A stretch of 64,000 nt of DNA, taken from positions 1-64,000 of the forward strand of contig NZ_AOMO01000055.1 of the NCBI RefSeq assembly GCF_000338875.1. Reading direction: 5' to 3'. The notes below the pieces were generated by a model. It was not told where the DNA came from. It did no database searches and saw only the letters and a list, made by a program, of their open reading frames with translations. Below are positions 1 through 8,932 of the stretch, one piece after another. Source of the DNA: Vibrio mimicus CAIM 602 (lineage in GTDB: Bacteria > Pseudomonadota > Gammaproteobacteria > Enterobacterales > Vibrionaceae). The position numbers and the translations under genes were made by a program. Numbering within the stretch: position 1 is the stretch's first letter; every line of letters starts with the position of its first letter.

Positions 1-347
1 CATCGGACAAGCACATGTCCAACGCCAAAAGCTGTGAAGTTGGCAACCAAAACTTAAAATGATCAAGGTTGAGTTGACCACGGTTAAGAGTCCGCGACAA
101 AGAAAGCCAGATCACAGCGATGATGCAGCCTTTTGTGAAACCAGGCTTTGAGTGTTGAACATCCAACAACGTTGAAGCATCGAGGCTTGCTAGTTTTCAG
201 CGACTTTGAAACCACGGAACTTTCAACACTTTCTACCAAATATTCATTAGGCTAAAACACAGAACCAAATCGGGCAACTTGAACGCTAAAAGCTGCATGT
301 TCAGAGCAACTAATCTTAGATTTTGATAATTTTCCGCTTCAAGAAGC
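1..347. other. Start of a fourth integron cassette, no gene seen
   Basis: This stretch lies beyond the third attC site counted from attI, so it should be the attI-proximal part of a cassette that continues out of the window. No open frame of useful length or recognisable motif was seen on either strand. The assignment rests only on its position next to the attC at 348-468. Confidence 0.45.
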
Positions 348-468
348 TAACGCCCTGTTAAGGGGTGAGCAACGCAATACCGAAGCCGCCGCATACCACC
401 TTAACCACTAAATTCAACGCATAGTAAAAATGCCACGCGTTGCGAATCCCTCTTGAACAGTTTGTTAG
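348..468 (-). repeat. attC site (VCR-type) of cassette 3
   Basis: The site is about 120 bp. Its left end is TAACGCCCTGTTAAGGGGT and its right end is the imperfect complement, CCTCTTGAACAGTTTGTTAG. The inner arms also pair, as expected for a folded attC. The GTTAG at the right edge is the simple-site core. Orientation matches cassettes read on the minus strand. It differs from the 1436-1558 copy mainly in the central part. Confidence 0.85.
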
Positions 469-957
469 TTTGCAAACCCAAAGCGTTGATTTTACGTCAT
501 TTTAAATTTTGAAAACAATAAGCTTTATGTGCTTTGATGCATTTAAGTCAGGCTTAGTCTCAAAGCGGCAACTCAATGAAACCACTTGGAACAAACAACG
601 CCGCAGAAAACGAACTAACAACACCAAAAAGCGCTTTTGGAAAACCAATCTCACAATGCGGACTTTCAACAAAGCCACTGAAACCACATGAACTTACAAC
701 ACCAGAGAAAACGCTATTTCAGCGAGTAGATCGGCTTTTGTACCAACAAACTCAACGAGCAGAGTTTCAGCAAAAAAGTTCGACTCAGGTAAACCAAAAG
801 TCGCCGCACCAAAGAACAAATCAACCGTTGAAACGATGCCAATTTTGAATTTTCACCACGCTAGTTAACACTGAAATTGAACGCCGATACGACAATTTCA
901 ACTTTGAGCTTTTACCACTAGATCTTGCGATATAGCTGCGTTTTTCCTCTTGCAAAC
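469..957. other. Integron cassette 3 body without a convincing gene
   Basis: Only short frames exist here (about 60 aa at 502-687 on the minus strand, about 90 aa at 576-848 on the plus strand). Both have compositions unlike normal proteins. The sequence is rich in repeated words such as AACAACACCA and ACTTTCAACA. It may be a non-coding cassette or hold a very diverged short gene. Confidence 0.4.
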
Positions 958-1079
958 TAACGCCGCGTTAAGGGGTGCAGGCACGCAATACAAAAGCTAC
1001 CGCACAGCGACTTAATCACCGAACCCAACGCAAACCGAAAATGCCACGCGTGCCAAATCCCACTTAAACGCTTTGTTAT
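958..1079 (-). repeat. attC site (VCR-type) of cassette 2
   Basis: The left end TAACGCCGCGTTAAGGGGTG pairs with the right end CCACTTAAACGCTTTGTTAT, giving a site of about 122 bp. Internal arms around GCCACGCGTG are shared with the other two attC sites. The terminal GTTAT is a one-base variant of the usual GTTAG-type core. Confidence 0.85.
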
Positions 1080-1435
1080 GCTTAAGCTTCAATGGGTTAC
1101 GTTTTTCTGGAAACAAGATTAACTCGACTTTGATTCAGAAACAAAAGCCAAAACGTAGAAAACCGAAATGAATCATAGTTTTGATAATCAGGCTCGGAAT
1201 TTTGGCAAATCTGGTTTGAAGTTTAAAAATCTAAAAATGGATTTCTGATTGAGCTAACCGCCCTAACCTCACGCTTGCCCGAGAATTGAATGAGGCAATT
1301 CTCTGAATTTCCAGCGCCAAAGAATAAGTGTCCGAAAAACAGCGCTCAAGAAAGCCGGCTTGCCGACAAACACAAAACAGAAAAGCCGAGGGAACAAAGG
1401 AAAACCATAAACCACTGATTTTACGTGATTAAGCA
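1080..1435. other. Integron cassette 2 body without a convincing gene
   Basis: This is the roughly 360-bp interior of the second cassette from attI. No open frame of useful length was seen on the minus strand, the expected coding direction. I see no promoter, terminator or RNA motif I can name. It is a candidate non-coding cassette. Confidence 0.4.
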
Positions 1436-1558
1436 TAACGCCCGCCTAAGGGGCTGGCAACGCATAACACTAAACTCAAACACAACAACCATAACCACCG
1501 CGGCTCATTGGGACTGGAAACGCCACGCGTTGACAGTCCCTCTTGAGGCGTTTGTTAG
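1436..1558 (-). repeat. attC site (VCR-type) of cassette 1
   Basis: This copy is the closest of the three to the VCR consensus as I remember it. It begins TAACGCCCGCCTAAGGGGCT and ends CCCTCTTGAGGCGTTTGTTAG. The outer and inner arms are complementary and the unpaired centre is about 50 bp. The stop codon of the cassette gene at 1555-2007 lies within the right end, the usual tight packing of integron cassettes. Confidence 0.93.
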
Positions 1559-2007
1559 GTGTTTTTCGCTGCATACACTTTTAGATGTATTTTTGCTGCG
1601 GATTCAGGGCTCAAACCACGTAGTTCAGTTGAACGACTACTTCCATCAGGCAGATAAACTTCTAAAGTATCTCCATTAACTGTGTATGTTGCAGTGATTA
1701 TTTCACCATTATGCTCAATTGAGACATTCTCATCCATGCGGTTATCCTCTCTTTTTAATAAATGATATTCACAGTAACGAATTGCCTTAGAAGCACTAGG
1801 CACTCCATTCTTCATATTTTTGGGTGCCATAACCCTAGTGTTATTACTCGTTGTCTGAATTTCATAAATAAGTTTGGATATTAATAATCGAAGATCAAGA
1901 TCTTGTGCTTGTACGTGAACTCTATTTAACTTATTACAAATAATCACTTTTGAGGCACACATACCTAGAGCTTCCAGTACCTCTAGATGTTCATTCGGCT
2001 TCATCAT
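1555..2007 (-). CDS. Integron cassette protein of unknown function
   Basis: I do not recognise this 150-aa protein. It sits in the attI-proximal cassette, so it is the one best placed to be expressed. Its TAA stop lies within the adjacent attC. The chosen ATG at 2007 follows a GGAG motif just past the attI crossover. A strong alternative is the ATG at 1737, preceded by AGAGAGGATAACCGC. That would give a 60-aa protein starting MDENVSIEHNG, and this part looks like a compact beta-rich domain (TYTVNGDTLEVYLPDG). The first 90 residues could be a separate N-terminal domain or leader. No signal peptide or membrane segment is evident. Confidence 0.6.
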   Translation of the reverse strand: MMKPNEHLEVLEALGMCASKVIICNKLNRVHVQAQDLDLRLLISKLIYEIQTTSNNTRVMAPKNMKNGVPSASKAIRYCEYHLLKREDNRMDENVSIEHNGEIITATYTVNGDTLEVYLPDGSSRSTELRGLSPESAAKIHLKVYAAKNT

Positions 2008-2019
2008 AACTCCATTAAC

Positions 2020-2100
2020 ACCTAACGCTTTCTAGACAACCGCATCCATCTTTTATTGGCAGTCTACCGCTGCCTATCAAATAGACCACTGAGTGCATAT
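2020..2100 (-). other. attI recombination site with cassette junction
   Basis: Read on the minus strand, the first cassette begins at a GCGTTAGG core located at 2021-2028. This matches the GTTRRRY crossover of integrase sites. The DNA between this point and the divergent integrase start contains no gene. A short hairpin (GGCAG/CTGCC, 2059-2075) lies in the attI region. The exact limits of attI are inferred. Confidence 0.7.
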
Positions 2101-2187
2101 TAGCATACATCTTTTCCAAATCAGCATGTTAGATCTCATAGCAATAACAAGTCTGAATTAATATACAACTTCTATCTTATTAGTTTC

Positions 2188-2228
2188 TTGACATCAAGAA
2201 AACACACCAATACTGTATATAAAAACAG
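2188..2228 (+). promoter_or_regulatory. SOS-regulated promoter of the integron integrase
   Basis: A -35 box TTGACA (2188-2193) and a -10 box TACTGT (2211-2216) are separated by 17 bp. The sequence at 2213-2228 is CTGT-N8-ACAG, a perfect LexA box overlapping the -10. SOS control of integron integrases through LexA is established for Vibrio and class 1 integrons. The SD GAGAGAAA follows directly before the start codon. Confidence 0.88.
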
Positions 2229-2248
2229 CCATTTAGATAAGAGAGAAA

Positions 2249-3211
2249 ATGAAATCACAATTCTTATTAAGTATCAGTGAACATATGCAAACTCGATTTT
2301 ATGCAAAGAAGACTATTGAGGCCTACTTACATTGGATTACACGTTACATTTATTTCCACAATAAAAAACATCCTAGCCTTATGGGAGATAAGGAGGTTGA
2401 ACTGTTTTTGACTCACTTAGCAGTAAACGGTAATGTCGCGGCCAAAACTCAGTCACTGGCATTAAATTCATTGAGTTTCCTTTATAAAGAAATTCTTAAG
2501 ATGCCACTTTCTCTTGAGATCCGCTTTCAACGATCACAACTAGAACGAAAATTACCTGTTGTTCTGACTAGGGACGAAATTCGACGTTTACTTGATGTCG
2601 TTGACCCTAAATATCAGCTACCTGCAAAGTTGCTCTACGGTTCTGGTTTACGCTTGATGGAGTGTATTCGCTTAAGAATTCAGGACATTGATTTTGATTA
2701 TGGCGCCATCAGAATATGGCAAGGGAAAGGTGGGAAAAATCGTACTGTCACTTTAGCGAAAGAACTCTATCCCCATCTTAAAGAGCAAATTGCTTTGGCA
2801 AAGCGCTATTACGATAGAGATCTGCACCAGAAAAATTACGGCGGGGTTTGGTTGCCAACAGCCTTAAAAGAAAAATACCCAAATGCACCTTATGAATTTC
2901 GTTGGCACTATCTTTTTCCGTCCTTTCAGTTATCTCTAGATCCGGAATCCGATGTGATGCGCCGACATCATATGAATGAAACGGTACTCCAAAGAACAGT
3001 GCGAAGATCTGCGCAGGAGGCAGGCATTGAGAAAACCGTCACTTGCCATACTCTCAGACATTCGTTTGCGACCCATTTGCTTGAGGTGGGTGCTGATATA
3101 CGTACCGTACAAGAACAATTGGGTCATACCGATGTGAAAACAACGCAGATTTATACTCACGTGCTTGATAGGGGGGCCAGTGGTGTATTAAGTCCGTTAT
3201 CGCGCTTATAG
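2249..3211 (+). CDS. intI4: Integron integrase, tyrosine recombinase (IntIA/IntI4 type)
   Basis: This 320-aa enzyme inserts and excises gene cassettes at attI and attC. The N-terminal SAM-like core-binding domain spans roughly residues 1-100. The catalytic domain carries the expected residues: Arg in LYGSGLRLMECIRLR, Lys in GKGGKNR, the HTLRH box, His in LGHTDVKTTQ, and the Tyr nucleophile in QIYTHV. The extra segment ALKEKYPNAPYEFRWHYLFP near residue 210 is the IntI-specific insertion that separates these from XerCD. The length matches the family. It is divergent from the cassette array and followed by a bidirectional terminator shared with rplT. It appears intact. Confidence 0.96.
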   Translation: MKSQFLLSISEHMQTRFYAKKTIEAYLHWITRYIYFHNKKHPSLMGDKEVELFLTHLAVNGNVAAKTQSLALNSLSFLYKEILKMPLSLEIRFQRSQLERKLPVVLTRDEIRRLLDVVDPKYQLPAKLLYGSGLRLMECIRLRIQDIDFDYGAIRIWQGKGGKNRTVTLAKELYPHLKEQIALAKRYYDRDLHQKNYGGVWLPTALKEKYPNAPYEFRWHYLFPSFQLSLDPESDVMRRHHMNETVLQRTVRRSAQEAGIEKTVTCHTLRHSFATHLLEVGADIRTVQEQLGHTDVKTTQIYTHVLDRGASGVLSPLSRL

Positions 3212-3248
3212 CGGGAGGGTTTTGATAAATGGTTAAATTTCAGATAGA

Positions 3249-3277
3249 AAAAAAGGAGCATAAATGCTCCTTTTCTT
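3249..3277. terminator. Bidirectional terminator between intI4 and rplT
   Basis: The hairpin GGAGCA-TAAA-TGCTCC is flanked by A-runs on the left and T-runs on the right. It can therefore terminate the convergent intI4 (plus) and rplT (minus) transcripts. Confidence 0.85.
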
Positions 3278-3289
3278 AATAACACGCTA

Positions 3290-3643
3290 TTACAGAGCGC
3301 CTTTCGCCTTTTCAACTAGAACAGCGAATGCTGCTTTGTCGAATACTGCGATATCAGCAAGGATCTTACGATCGATCTCGATAGATGCTTTCTTCAGACC
3401 GTTGATGAAACGGCTGTAAGACAGACCATTTTGACGAGCCGCAGCGTTGATACGTGCAATCCACAGTTGACGGAATTGACGTTTCTTAGCGCGACGGTCA
3501 CGGTAAGCGTATTGACCAGCTTTAATAACTGCTTGGAACGCTACACGATAAACACGTGAACGTGCACCGTAGTAACCTTTAGCTTGTTTTAAAACTTTCT
3601 TATGACGTGCACGAGCTTGTACACCACGTTTTACGCGAGGCAT
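3290..3643 (-). CDS. rplT: 50S ribosomal protein L20
   Basis: This is a 117-aa basic protein of the large subunit, an early assembly factor that binds 23S rRNA. It starts [19 protein letters not shown] and contains [11 protein letters not shown], both typical of L20 at its normal length. It is the last gene of thrS-infC-rpmI-rplT. In enterobacteria L20 represses translation of rpmI-rplT, and the same could hold here. Confidence 0.98.
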   Translation of the reverse strand: MPRVKRGVQARARHKKVLKQAKGYYGARSRVYRVAFQAVIKAGQYAYRDRRAKKRQFRQLWIARINAAARQNGLSYSRFINGLKKASIEIDRKILADIAVFDKAAFAVLVEKAKGAL

Positions 3644-3684
3644 TATGTCTCTCCTAAACTAAACGAATATTAAACTAAAAAGAA

Positions 3685-3879
3685 TTAAGCGTATGGAAGC
3701 ATACGTGCTACAGCAGCCAGTTCGCACTTAGGCAGAATGGCGTTTGGACGCAGCTGACGCTTGTTCTTAGTAGTACGCTTAGTCAGGATGTGACGTTTAG
3801 TAGCGTGCTTGTACTTAATACCACCAGCAGTTTTCTTGAAACGCTTAGCAGCACCTTTGTTGTTTTTCATCTTAGGCAT
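3685..3879 (-). CDS. rpmI: 50S ribosomal protein L35
   Basis: This is a 64-aa basic ribosomal protein beginning [20 protein letters not shown], its usual length. The frame stays open for 24 codons upstream, but that extension is hydrophobic, unlike any L35. The ATG at 3879 with GGAG in the preceding bases is therefore chosen. It lies 41 bp upstream of rplT, with which it is probably translationally coupled. Confidence 0.97.
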   Translation of the reverse strand: MPKMKNNKGAAKRFKKTAGGIKYKHATKRHILTKRTTKNKRQLRPNAILPKCELAAVARMLPYA

Positions 3880-3930
3880 GATGAATAACTCCGCATTGTA
3901 GTAGTTAAATAACAGTGTAATTAGGGCGAA

Positions 3931-3960
3931 TAAAACCCAGCCGCCTTTCAACGGCTAGGT
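3931..3960 (-). promoter_or_regulatory. Stem-loop between infC and rpmI, possible L20 operator or attenuator
   Basis: On the minus strand AGCCG-TTGAAAGG-CGGCT is followed by GGGTTTTATT, giving a short hairpin with a T-rich tail just ahead of rpmI. Known L20 autoregulation acts in this intergenic part of the operon in E. coli. Assigning that role here is inference. Confidence 0.4.
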
Positions 3961-3982
3961 TCATTACTTGTAATGCCGTTAA

Positions 3983-4534
3983 TTACTTCTTTTTAGGGGC
4001 TAACACCATGATCATCTGGCGTGCTTCAATTTTGGTCGGGAAAGATTCAACCACTGCGAATTCGTCAGTGTCCTCTTTCAGTCGATTCAAAACGTCTACA
4101 CCGATGTCTTGGTGAGCCATCTCTCGGCCACGGAAGCGAATAGTTACTTTCACTTTGTTGCCTTCTTCAAGGAAACGGATCAGGTTGCGTAGTTTTACCT
4201 GATAGTCTCCGATATCAGTTCCAGGACGGAATTTAAGTTCCTTAATCTGGATCTGCTTTTGCTTCTTCTTCTGCTCTTTTGTAGCCTTGCTCTTCTCAAA
4301 GAGGAACTTGCCATAGTCCATCACACGACAGACTGGTGGCTCGGCGTTAGGGCTGATCTCAACGAGATCCAAACCAGATTCTTCTGCTGTAGCCAGTGCT
4401 TCTTGGATCGAAACGACACCTACAGACTCACCGTCTGCGCCAGTTAAACGAACTTCACGAACGCCACGAATTTCACCGTTTAAACGGTGCTGGTTTTGCT
4501 TGACCGGAACTTGGCCACGTCTTCCGCCTTTAAT
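3983..4534 (-). CDS. infC: Translation initiation factor IF-3 with ATT start codon
   Basis: IF-3 binds the 30S subunit, prevents premature joining of 50S and proofreads the initiation codon. From ATT at 4534 the protein is 183 aa. It begins [20 protein letters not shown] after the initiator, with the linker and C-terminal domain ([20 protein letters not shown], then [13 protein letters not shown]) in the normal places. The rare start is supported by GGAGGAATAAACT directly before it, which overlaps the end of thrS, and by full-length homology upstream of the first standard start. Only 3 bp separate it from thrS. Use of a non-AUG start is the known basis of IF-3 autocontrol in E. coli. Confidence 0.95.
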   Translation of the reverse strand: MKGGRRGQVPVKQNQHRLNGEIRGVREVRLTGADGESVGVVSIQEALATAEESGLDLVEISPNAEPPVCRVMDYGKFLFEKSKATKEQKKKQKQIQIKELKFRPGTDIGDYQVKLRNLIRFLEEGNKVKVTIRFRGREMAHQDIGVDVLNRLKEDTDEFAVVESFPTKIEARQMIMVLAPKKK

Positions 4535-4537
4535 AGT

Positions 4538-6466
4538 TTATTCCTCCAGATTAAGCTTACGGCTTACAATCTCAGCTTGGATATGTTTAATAAAATCATC
4601 CAATTTAAATTTACCAAGATCTTTACCTTTACGTGTACGTACTGCGATTTCACCAGCTTCCATCTCTTGGTCGCCACAAACCAACATGTACGGAACACGC
4701 TTCAAAGTGTGTTCGCGGATTTTAAAGCCTATTTTCTCATTTCTCAAGTCTGCTTTTGCTCGAATACCACATTTTTGTAGCTTTTGAGCGACTTCATGAG
4801 CATAGTCGGCTTGTTTATCCGTAATATTTACAACAACAGCCTGCTCTGGCGCCAACCAAGTTGGGAAGAATCCTGCGTATTCTTCAATAAGAATACCGAT
4901 GAAGCGCTCAAGTGAACCCAAAATCGCACGGTGGATCATCACCGGAATTAAGCGTTCATTGCTTTCACCAACGTAAGTTGCACCTAAACGTGTAGGCAAG
5001 TTGAAATCGAGCTGCACTGTACCACATTGCCACGCACGATCTAAACAGTCGTAGAGTGTAAACTCAATTTTAGGACCATAGAACGCACCTTCGCCTTCCT
5101 GAATTTCAAATGGGATTTCCATTGCCTTCAGAGAATCGATCAGCGCTTGTTCTGATTTATCCCAAATTTCATCGCTACCCACACGCTTTTCTGGGCGAGT
5201 AGAAAGCTTCACCACGATGTTTTGGAAACCAAAAGTCGTGTAGGTATCATACACCATCTTGATGCACGATGTTACTTCTTGCTGAATTTGGTCTTCAGTA
5301 CAGAAGATATGCGCGTCATCTTGAGTAAACCCACGCACACGCATGATGCCGTGTAGTGAACCTGATGGCTCGTTACGATGACATGAACCAAACTCTGCCA
5401 TGCGCAGTGGAAGATCACGGTAAGATTTCAAACCTTGGTTGAAAATCTGGATGTGACCCGGACAGTTCATCGGCTTGATCGCGTATTCACGGTTTTCTGA
5501 TGAAGTCGTGAACATCGCATCTGCATATTTATCCCAGTGACCAGAACGCTCCCAAAGCACGCGATCCATCATCAATGGACCTTTTACTTCTTGGTAACCG
5601 TATTCGTTCAATTTTTGACGAATAAAGATTTCCAGATCACGGAAGATAGACCAACCGTTGTGGTGCCAGAACACCATGCCCGGTGCTTCTTGCTGCATAT
5701 GGAACAGATCAAGTTGCTTACCGATTTTACGATGGTCACGCTTTGCAGCTTCTTCAAGGCGAGTTAAATGCGCTTGCAGAGCTTTCTTATCATGGAACGC
5801 TGTACCGTAGATACGTTGCAGCATTTTGTTATCGCTGTTACCGCGCCAGTATGCACCAGCAACGTTCAACAATTTGAAGTTTTGACAAAAGCCCATGTGC
5901 GGTACGTGTGGACCACGACACATGTCGATGTATTCTTCATGATGGTAAAGACCTGGGCGATCATCTCGCGCCACGTTTTCATCCAGAATTTCCATCTTGT
6001 AGCTTTCACCGCGCGATTCAAAGGTATCGCGTGCTTCCTGCCAGCTCACTTTCTTTTTGACAACCGCGTATTTGGTTTTCGCTAACTCAACCATGCGAGC
6101 TTCGATTTTCTCAAGATCTTCTTGAGAGAGAGACTGCTCGAGATCGATGTCGTAGTAAAAACCGCTGTCGATGGTTGGACCGATCGCCATTTTCGCATTC
6201 GGGTAAAGTTGCTTAAGCGCGTGGCCAAGCAAGTGCGCACATGAGTGACGCACGATTTCCAAACCATCTACTTCATCTTTAGTAGTGATGATTTCTAGGC
6301 TGGCATCGTGTTCAATCAGATCGCAAGCATCAACGCGAGCACCATTCACACGACCAGCAATAGTGGCTTTCGCAAGACCAGGGCCGATAGATTGGGCAAC
6401 TTCGAGAGTAGATACTGGGTTGTCAAAATGACGCTGACTACCGTCAGGAAGAGTAATAATAGGCAT
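4538..6466 (-). CDS. thrS: Threonine--tRNA ligase
   Basis: This 642-aa class II synthetase charges tRNA-Thr. The TGS domain covers about residues 1-60 ([20 protein letters not shown]). The editing domain follows with [11 protein letters not shown] near residue 74. The class II catalytic core contains [10 protein letters not shown], whose Cys is a zinc ligand, and [13 protein letters not shown]. The anticodon-binding domain is at the C-terminus ([14 protein letters not shown]). It is the first gene of the thrS-infC-rpmI-rplT operon. The leader between the promoter at 6624-6651 and the ATG is about 150 nt, long enough for an operator of the E. coli thrS type, though I could not prove one. Confidence 0.98.
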   Translation of the reverse strand: MPIITLPDGSQRHFDNPVSTLEVAQSIGPGLAKATIAGRVNGARVDACDLIEHDASLEIITTKDEVDGLEIVRHSCAHLLGHALKQLYPNAKMAIGPTIDSGFYYDIDLEQSLSQEDLEKIEARMVELAKTKYAVVKKKVSWQEARDTFESRGESYKMEILDENVARDDRPGLYHHEEYIDMCRGPHVPHMGFCQNFKLLNVAGAYWRGNSDNKMLQRIYGTAFHDKKALQAHLTRLEEAAKRDHRKIGKQLDLFHMQQEAPGMVFWHHNGWSIFRDLEIFIRQKLNEYGYQEVKGPLMMDRVLWERSGHWDKYADAMFTTSSENREYAIKPMNCPGHIQIFNQGLKSYRDLPLRMAEFGSCHRNEPSGSLHGIMRVRGFTQDDAHIFCTEDQIQQEVTSCIKMVYDTYTTFGFQNIVVKLSTRPEKRVGSDEIWDKSEQALIDSLKAMEIPFEIQEGEGAFYGPKIEFTLYDCLDRAWQCGTVQLDFNLPTRLGATYVGESNERLIPVMIHRAILGSLERFIGILIEEYAGFFPTWLAPEQAVVVNITDKQADYAHEVAQKLQKCGIRAKADLRNEKIGFKIREHTLKRVPYMLVCGDQEMEAGEIAVRTRKGKDLGKFKLDDFIKHIQAEIVSRKLNLEE

Positions 6467-6623
6467 GTATTATCCTTACAGTGGTGTTGCACACCAAGCA
6501 ACACTTGTGTGAAAAAATTACGCTTTAAATTCATTTTGTAATAAATAGCGGCGTAACGAGTTCAAAAAATTCGGTACAAATTTTGGCGCAAATACGGATG
6601 CACCAGCTTAAGTACGTCGCAGC

Positions 6624-6651
6624 ATCATAAACCAATGTGCTGAAATGACAA
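6624..6651 (-). promoter_or_regulatory. Probable sigma-70 promoter of thrS
   Basis: On the minus strand TTGTCA (6646-6651) and TATGAT (6624-6629) are separated by 16 bp. It lies about 160 bp ahead of the thrS start and downstream of the gcvT terminator. Confidence 0.55.
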
Positions 6652-6689
6652 CCGCTTTCTCGGTCAGCTCAGGCTGCAAATCTAGGTTT

Positions 6690-6721
6690 CAAAAAGCACA
6701 AAGGAAGGTTTCCCTTCCTTT
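6690..6721 (-). terminator. Terminator of gcvT
   Basis: The perfect stem AAAGGAAGG/CCTTCCTTT (6700-6708 with 6713-6721) is followed on the minus strand by TGTGCTTTTTG. It lies just past the gcvT stop. Confidence 0.8.
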
Positions 6722-6760
6722 GGTAAGCTGACCTCTTTCATAAGAGCGACACTGATTAGA

Positions 6761-7891
6761 TTATCCTGCGCGATAATAACGCTGAGGTACAAAAGGCATT
6801 TTTTCGACAGTCATCGGCAGCATCTTCCCGCGCACTTCGGCAAACACTTCACAGCCTAAAGCGGCGTGCTCAGTGCTGACATAAGCCATTGAAACTGGTT
6901 TGTCGGCCGTTGGGCCTGCAGTTCCGCTGGTCACGACACCAATTTTGTTGCCTTGCGCGTCAAACAGCTCAGTGCCTTCGCGTACTGGTGCTTTGGTTTG
7001 TCCGACCAAACCTACGCGTTTACGGCTGACTTGTTTGGTTTCAATCTGGCTGAGAATAATCTCTGCACCGGGGAAGCCGCCTTCACGCGCACCACCTTTG
7101 CGGCGCACTGGCTGAATCGCCCACAGCAAGCTTGCTTCCACTGGCGATGTGGTTTGGTCGAGATCGTGTCCATAGAGACACAAACCACACTCCAAACGCA
7201 GTGAGTCGCGCGCGCCAAGGCCTATCCACTCCACTTCTTCAAAATTCGTCAGTCTACGAGCCAGTGCAGCCGCTTTATCAGCAGGCACTGAGATTTCGTA
7301 ACCATCTTCACCAGTGTAACCACTGCGACTGACAATACATTCTGCACCATCGATCTCAAGCAACTGAACATCCATAAACAGCATGTTGGTAACGGCAGGT
7401 TGCAAACGTGCGAGCACTTGCGCCGCTTTCGGACCTTGCAGAGCAAGCAGAGCGCGATCTTCGATCACTTCCATCTCAACATCCGCAGGCAAATGCGCTT
7501 TTAGATGTGCAATGTCTTGCTCTTTACACGCGGCATTCACCACCACAAACAGATGGTCACCCATGTTGGCCACCATCAAATCATCCATAATGCCACCTTG
7601 GGCATTCGTGAAAAACGCATAACGCTGTTTACCGGCTGGGAGATCAATGATGTCAACCGGAACCAAGGTTTCTAATGCGGCAGCGGCTTGAGCTCCGTAC
7701 AAGCGCAGTTGTCCCATATGAGAAACATCAAACAGACCTGCTGCTTCACGGGTATGTAAATGCTCTTTTCTCACCCCAAGGGCGTATTGCACTGGCATAT
7801 CGTAGCCTGCAAAAGGCACCATTTTTGCGCCAACCTCAATATGTAACGCATGCAACGGCGTGGTCAGTAAGGTTTCGTGTTGTTGAGTCAT
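6761..7891 (-). CDS. gcvT: Glycine cleavage system T protein (aminomethyltransferase)
   Basis: GcvT transfers the methylene unit from aminomethyl-lipoyl GcvH to tetrahydrofolate and releases ammonia. The 376-aa protein begins MTQQHETLLTTPLHALHIE. The upstream in-frame extension has no similarity to the family, and the ATG at 7891 follows GGAGAACAAGA. Family motifs include GAKMVPFAGYDMPVQY, FDVSHMGQL, SRSGYTGEDGYE and LRLECGLCLYGHDLD. It is transcribed away from glyA-gcvH-gcvP, with the XRE-cupin regulator directly upstream on the same strand. Two operator-like sites (7970-7983 and 8117-8130) lie between them. Confidence 0.96.
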   Translation of the reverse strand: MTQQHETLLTTPLHALHIEVGAKMVPFAGYDMPVQYALGVRKEHLHTREAAGLFDVSHMGQLRLYGAQAAAALETLVPVDIIDLPAGKQRYAFFTNAQGGIMDDLMVANMGDHLFVVVNAACKEQDIAHLKAHLPADVEMEVIEDRALLALQGPKAAQVLARLQPAVTNMLFMDVQLLEIDGAECIVSRSGYTGEDGYEISVPADKAAALARRLTNFEEVEWIGLGARDSLRLECGLCLYGHDLDQTTSPVEASLLWAIQPVRRKGGAREGGFPGAEIILSQIETKQVSRKRVGLVGQTKAPVREGTELFDAQGNKIGVVTSGTAGPTADKPVSMAYVSTEHAALGCEVFAEVRGKMLPMTVEKMPFVPQRYYRAG

Positions 7892-7969
7892 TCTTGTTCT
7901 CCATATAAGCCAAAGCCGCGCTTCGGGCGCAATGCACAGTGGCGAGATTCCTTTAACGAGGAAACTATG

Positions 7970-7983
7970 TTTCCAATAATAAA
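7970..7983. promoter_or_regulatory. Candidate operator of the XRE-cupin regulator, gcvT-proximal copy
   Basis: TTTCCAATAATAAA matches 11 of 14 positions of the palindrome TTTCCTATAGGAAA found before glyA. It lies in the gcvT upstream region. It also overlaps an inverted repeat GGAAAC-TAT-GTTTCC (7960-7974). Confidence 0.4.
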
Positions 7984-8116
7984 CAAGCCGAGCCCGTTTT
8001 AGAGGATTCATCGAATTAAAACAGTGCTCACCATCACAGTTAACAACATTGTTAAGAAATGGTTATCAAAAATCACTACAGATCGACTCCACTTTCTCTG
8101 TCTCTATAAGCAGATC

Positions 8117-8130
8117 TTTCGGATAGGAAA
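8117..8130. promoter_or_regulatory. Candidate operator of the XRE-cupin regulator, middle copy
   Basis: TTTCGGATAGGAAA matches 12 of 14 positions of TTTCCTATAGGAAA. It sits immediately past the regulator stop codon, upstream of gcvT. Confidence 0.45.
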
Positions 8131-8134
8131 CACG

Positions 8135-8758
8135 CTATCTTGCGGTTACCCACAAGATCAGCGCATCTTCGTCACTCACCGAAACTAGCATGTGTCCCAT
8201 GTTGGCGTCGTAATAAACACTATCCCCTTCCGCCAAATGTACCGGCTCATAAAATTCGCTGTAGAACATCACTTCACCTTCAAGGATCAGCAAAAACTCC
8301 TCACCATCGTGACGCACCCAATCGCTGTACTCTTCAAACGCTCTGGCACGCACGCGGCTTTTGAACGGCATCATCTTTTTGTTAGAAAGTTGAGTCGCGA
8401 GCAATTCATGTTCATAGGTTTGTGTTGGGTGCGGTTTCCCTGCTTCTTTACGGGTAATATCTCGCCGCCCTGTGGCAACAATTTTCTTCGGCGGTTCAAA
8501 GAGTTGCGGCATATCAATCTGCAAACCATGCGCCAATTTTTGCATGGCCTGAAAGGTTGGCGAAATCTGCTCGTTTTCAATTTTGCTCAGTGTAGAGCGA
8601 GCGAGTCCAGTACGCTGGCTAGCTTCTTCAAGCGTAATACCTAATCGCGTGCGGATATCTTTGATCCGCTGACCCAGCTTGAGTGGCTCGATGCCTTGTT
8701 CGCCCGATTCACGCGCCAAAGTGATGGATGGGTACTCATCATAAATGTCTTCTGACAT
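8135..8758 (-). CDS. XRE-family regulator with C-terminal cupin domain, probable controller of the glycine-cleavage genes
   Basis: This is a 207-aa transcription factor. An N-terminal helix-turn-helix (about residues 26-82: LGQRIKDIRTRLGITLEEAS, then GLARSTLSKIENEQISPTFQ) is followed by a cupin fold (about 130-205: HDGEEFLLILEGEVMF, then HLAEGDSVYYDANMGH) likely to bind a small effector. The start at 8758 follows GAGAGGGAAAGC. The longer frame adds 16 residues without such a site. It lies between gcvT and the divergent glyA-gcvHP, with palindromic sites on both flanks, so local control of glycine/serine one-carbon genes is the natural inference. The effector is unknown; glycine or a folate species would fit. 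Confidence 0.85.
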   Translation of the reverse strand: MSEDIYDEYPSITLARESGEQGIEPLKLGQRIKDIRTRLGITLEEASQRTGLARSTLSKIENEQISPTFQAMQKLAHGLQIDMPQLFEPPKKIVATGRRDITRKEAGKPHPTQTYEHELLATQLSNKKMMPFKSRVRARAFEEYSDWVRHDGEEFLLILEGEVMFYSEFYEPVHLAEGDSVYYDANMGHMLVSVSDEDALILWVTAR

Positions 8759-8876
8759 GCTTTCCCTCTCGTTGTAAAACTTCCTGTGTGCCGAGCATTG
8801 TGGCATGAAGCGATTTGTTGATTAAAGAGTACACAAAGAAATAAAGCCACTTTTGCTAAGCAGATCAGAAACCGTG

Positions 8877-8890
8877 TTTCCTATAGGAAA
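8877..8890. promoter_or_regulatory. Perfect palindromic operator upstream of glyA
   Basis: TTTCCTATAGGAAA is a perfect 14-bp palindrome, 7 bp upstream of the glyA -35 box and within the divergent promoter region of the regulator gene. Related copies lie at 8117-8130 and 7970-7983. Confidence 0.6.
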
Positions 8891-8897
8891 TTTTTGA

Positions 8898-8926
8898 TTG
8901 ATTGTTCTGCAAGCAAAGAGTATGTT
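8898..8926 (+). promoter_or_regulatory. Probable glyA promoter
   Basis: TTGATT (8898-8903) and TATGTT (8921-8926) are spaced by 17 bp. The predicted transcript start near 8933 gives a leader of about 215 nt. Confidence 0.5.
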
Positions 8927-8932
8927 ACCGAC

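Noticed and set aside
576..848. A 90-codon plus-strand frame in integron cassette 3
   Set aside because: It runs against the cassette direction and its Lys/Thr/Gln/Pro-rich composition comes from repeated AACAACACC-like words.
7892..8134. Glycine riboswitch ahead of gcvT
   Set aside because: The tandem-aptamer core motifs of the glycine riboswitch were not found in this segment or in the leaders before glyA and gcvP.
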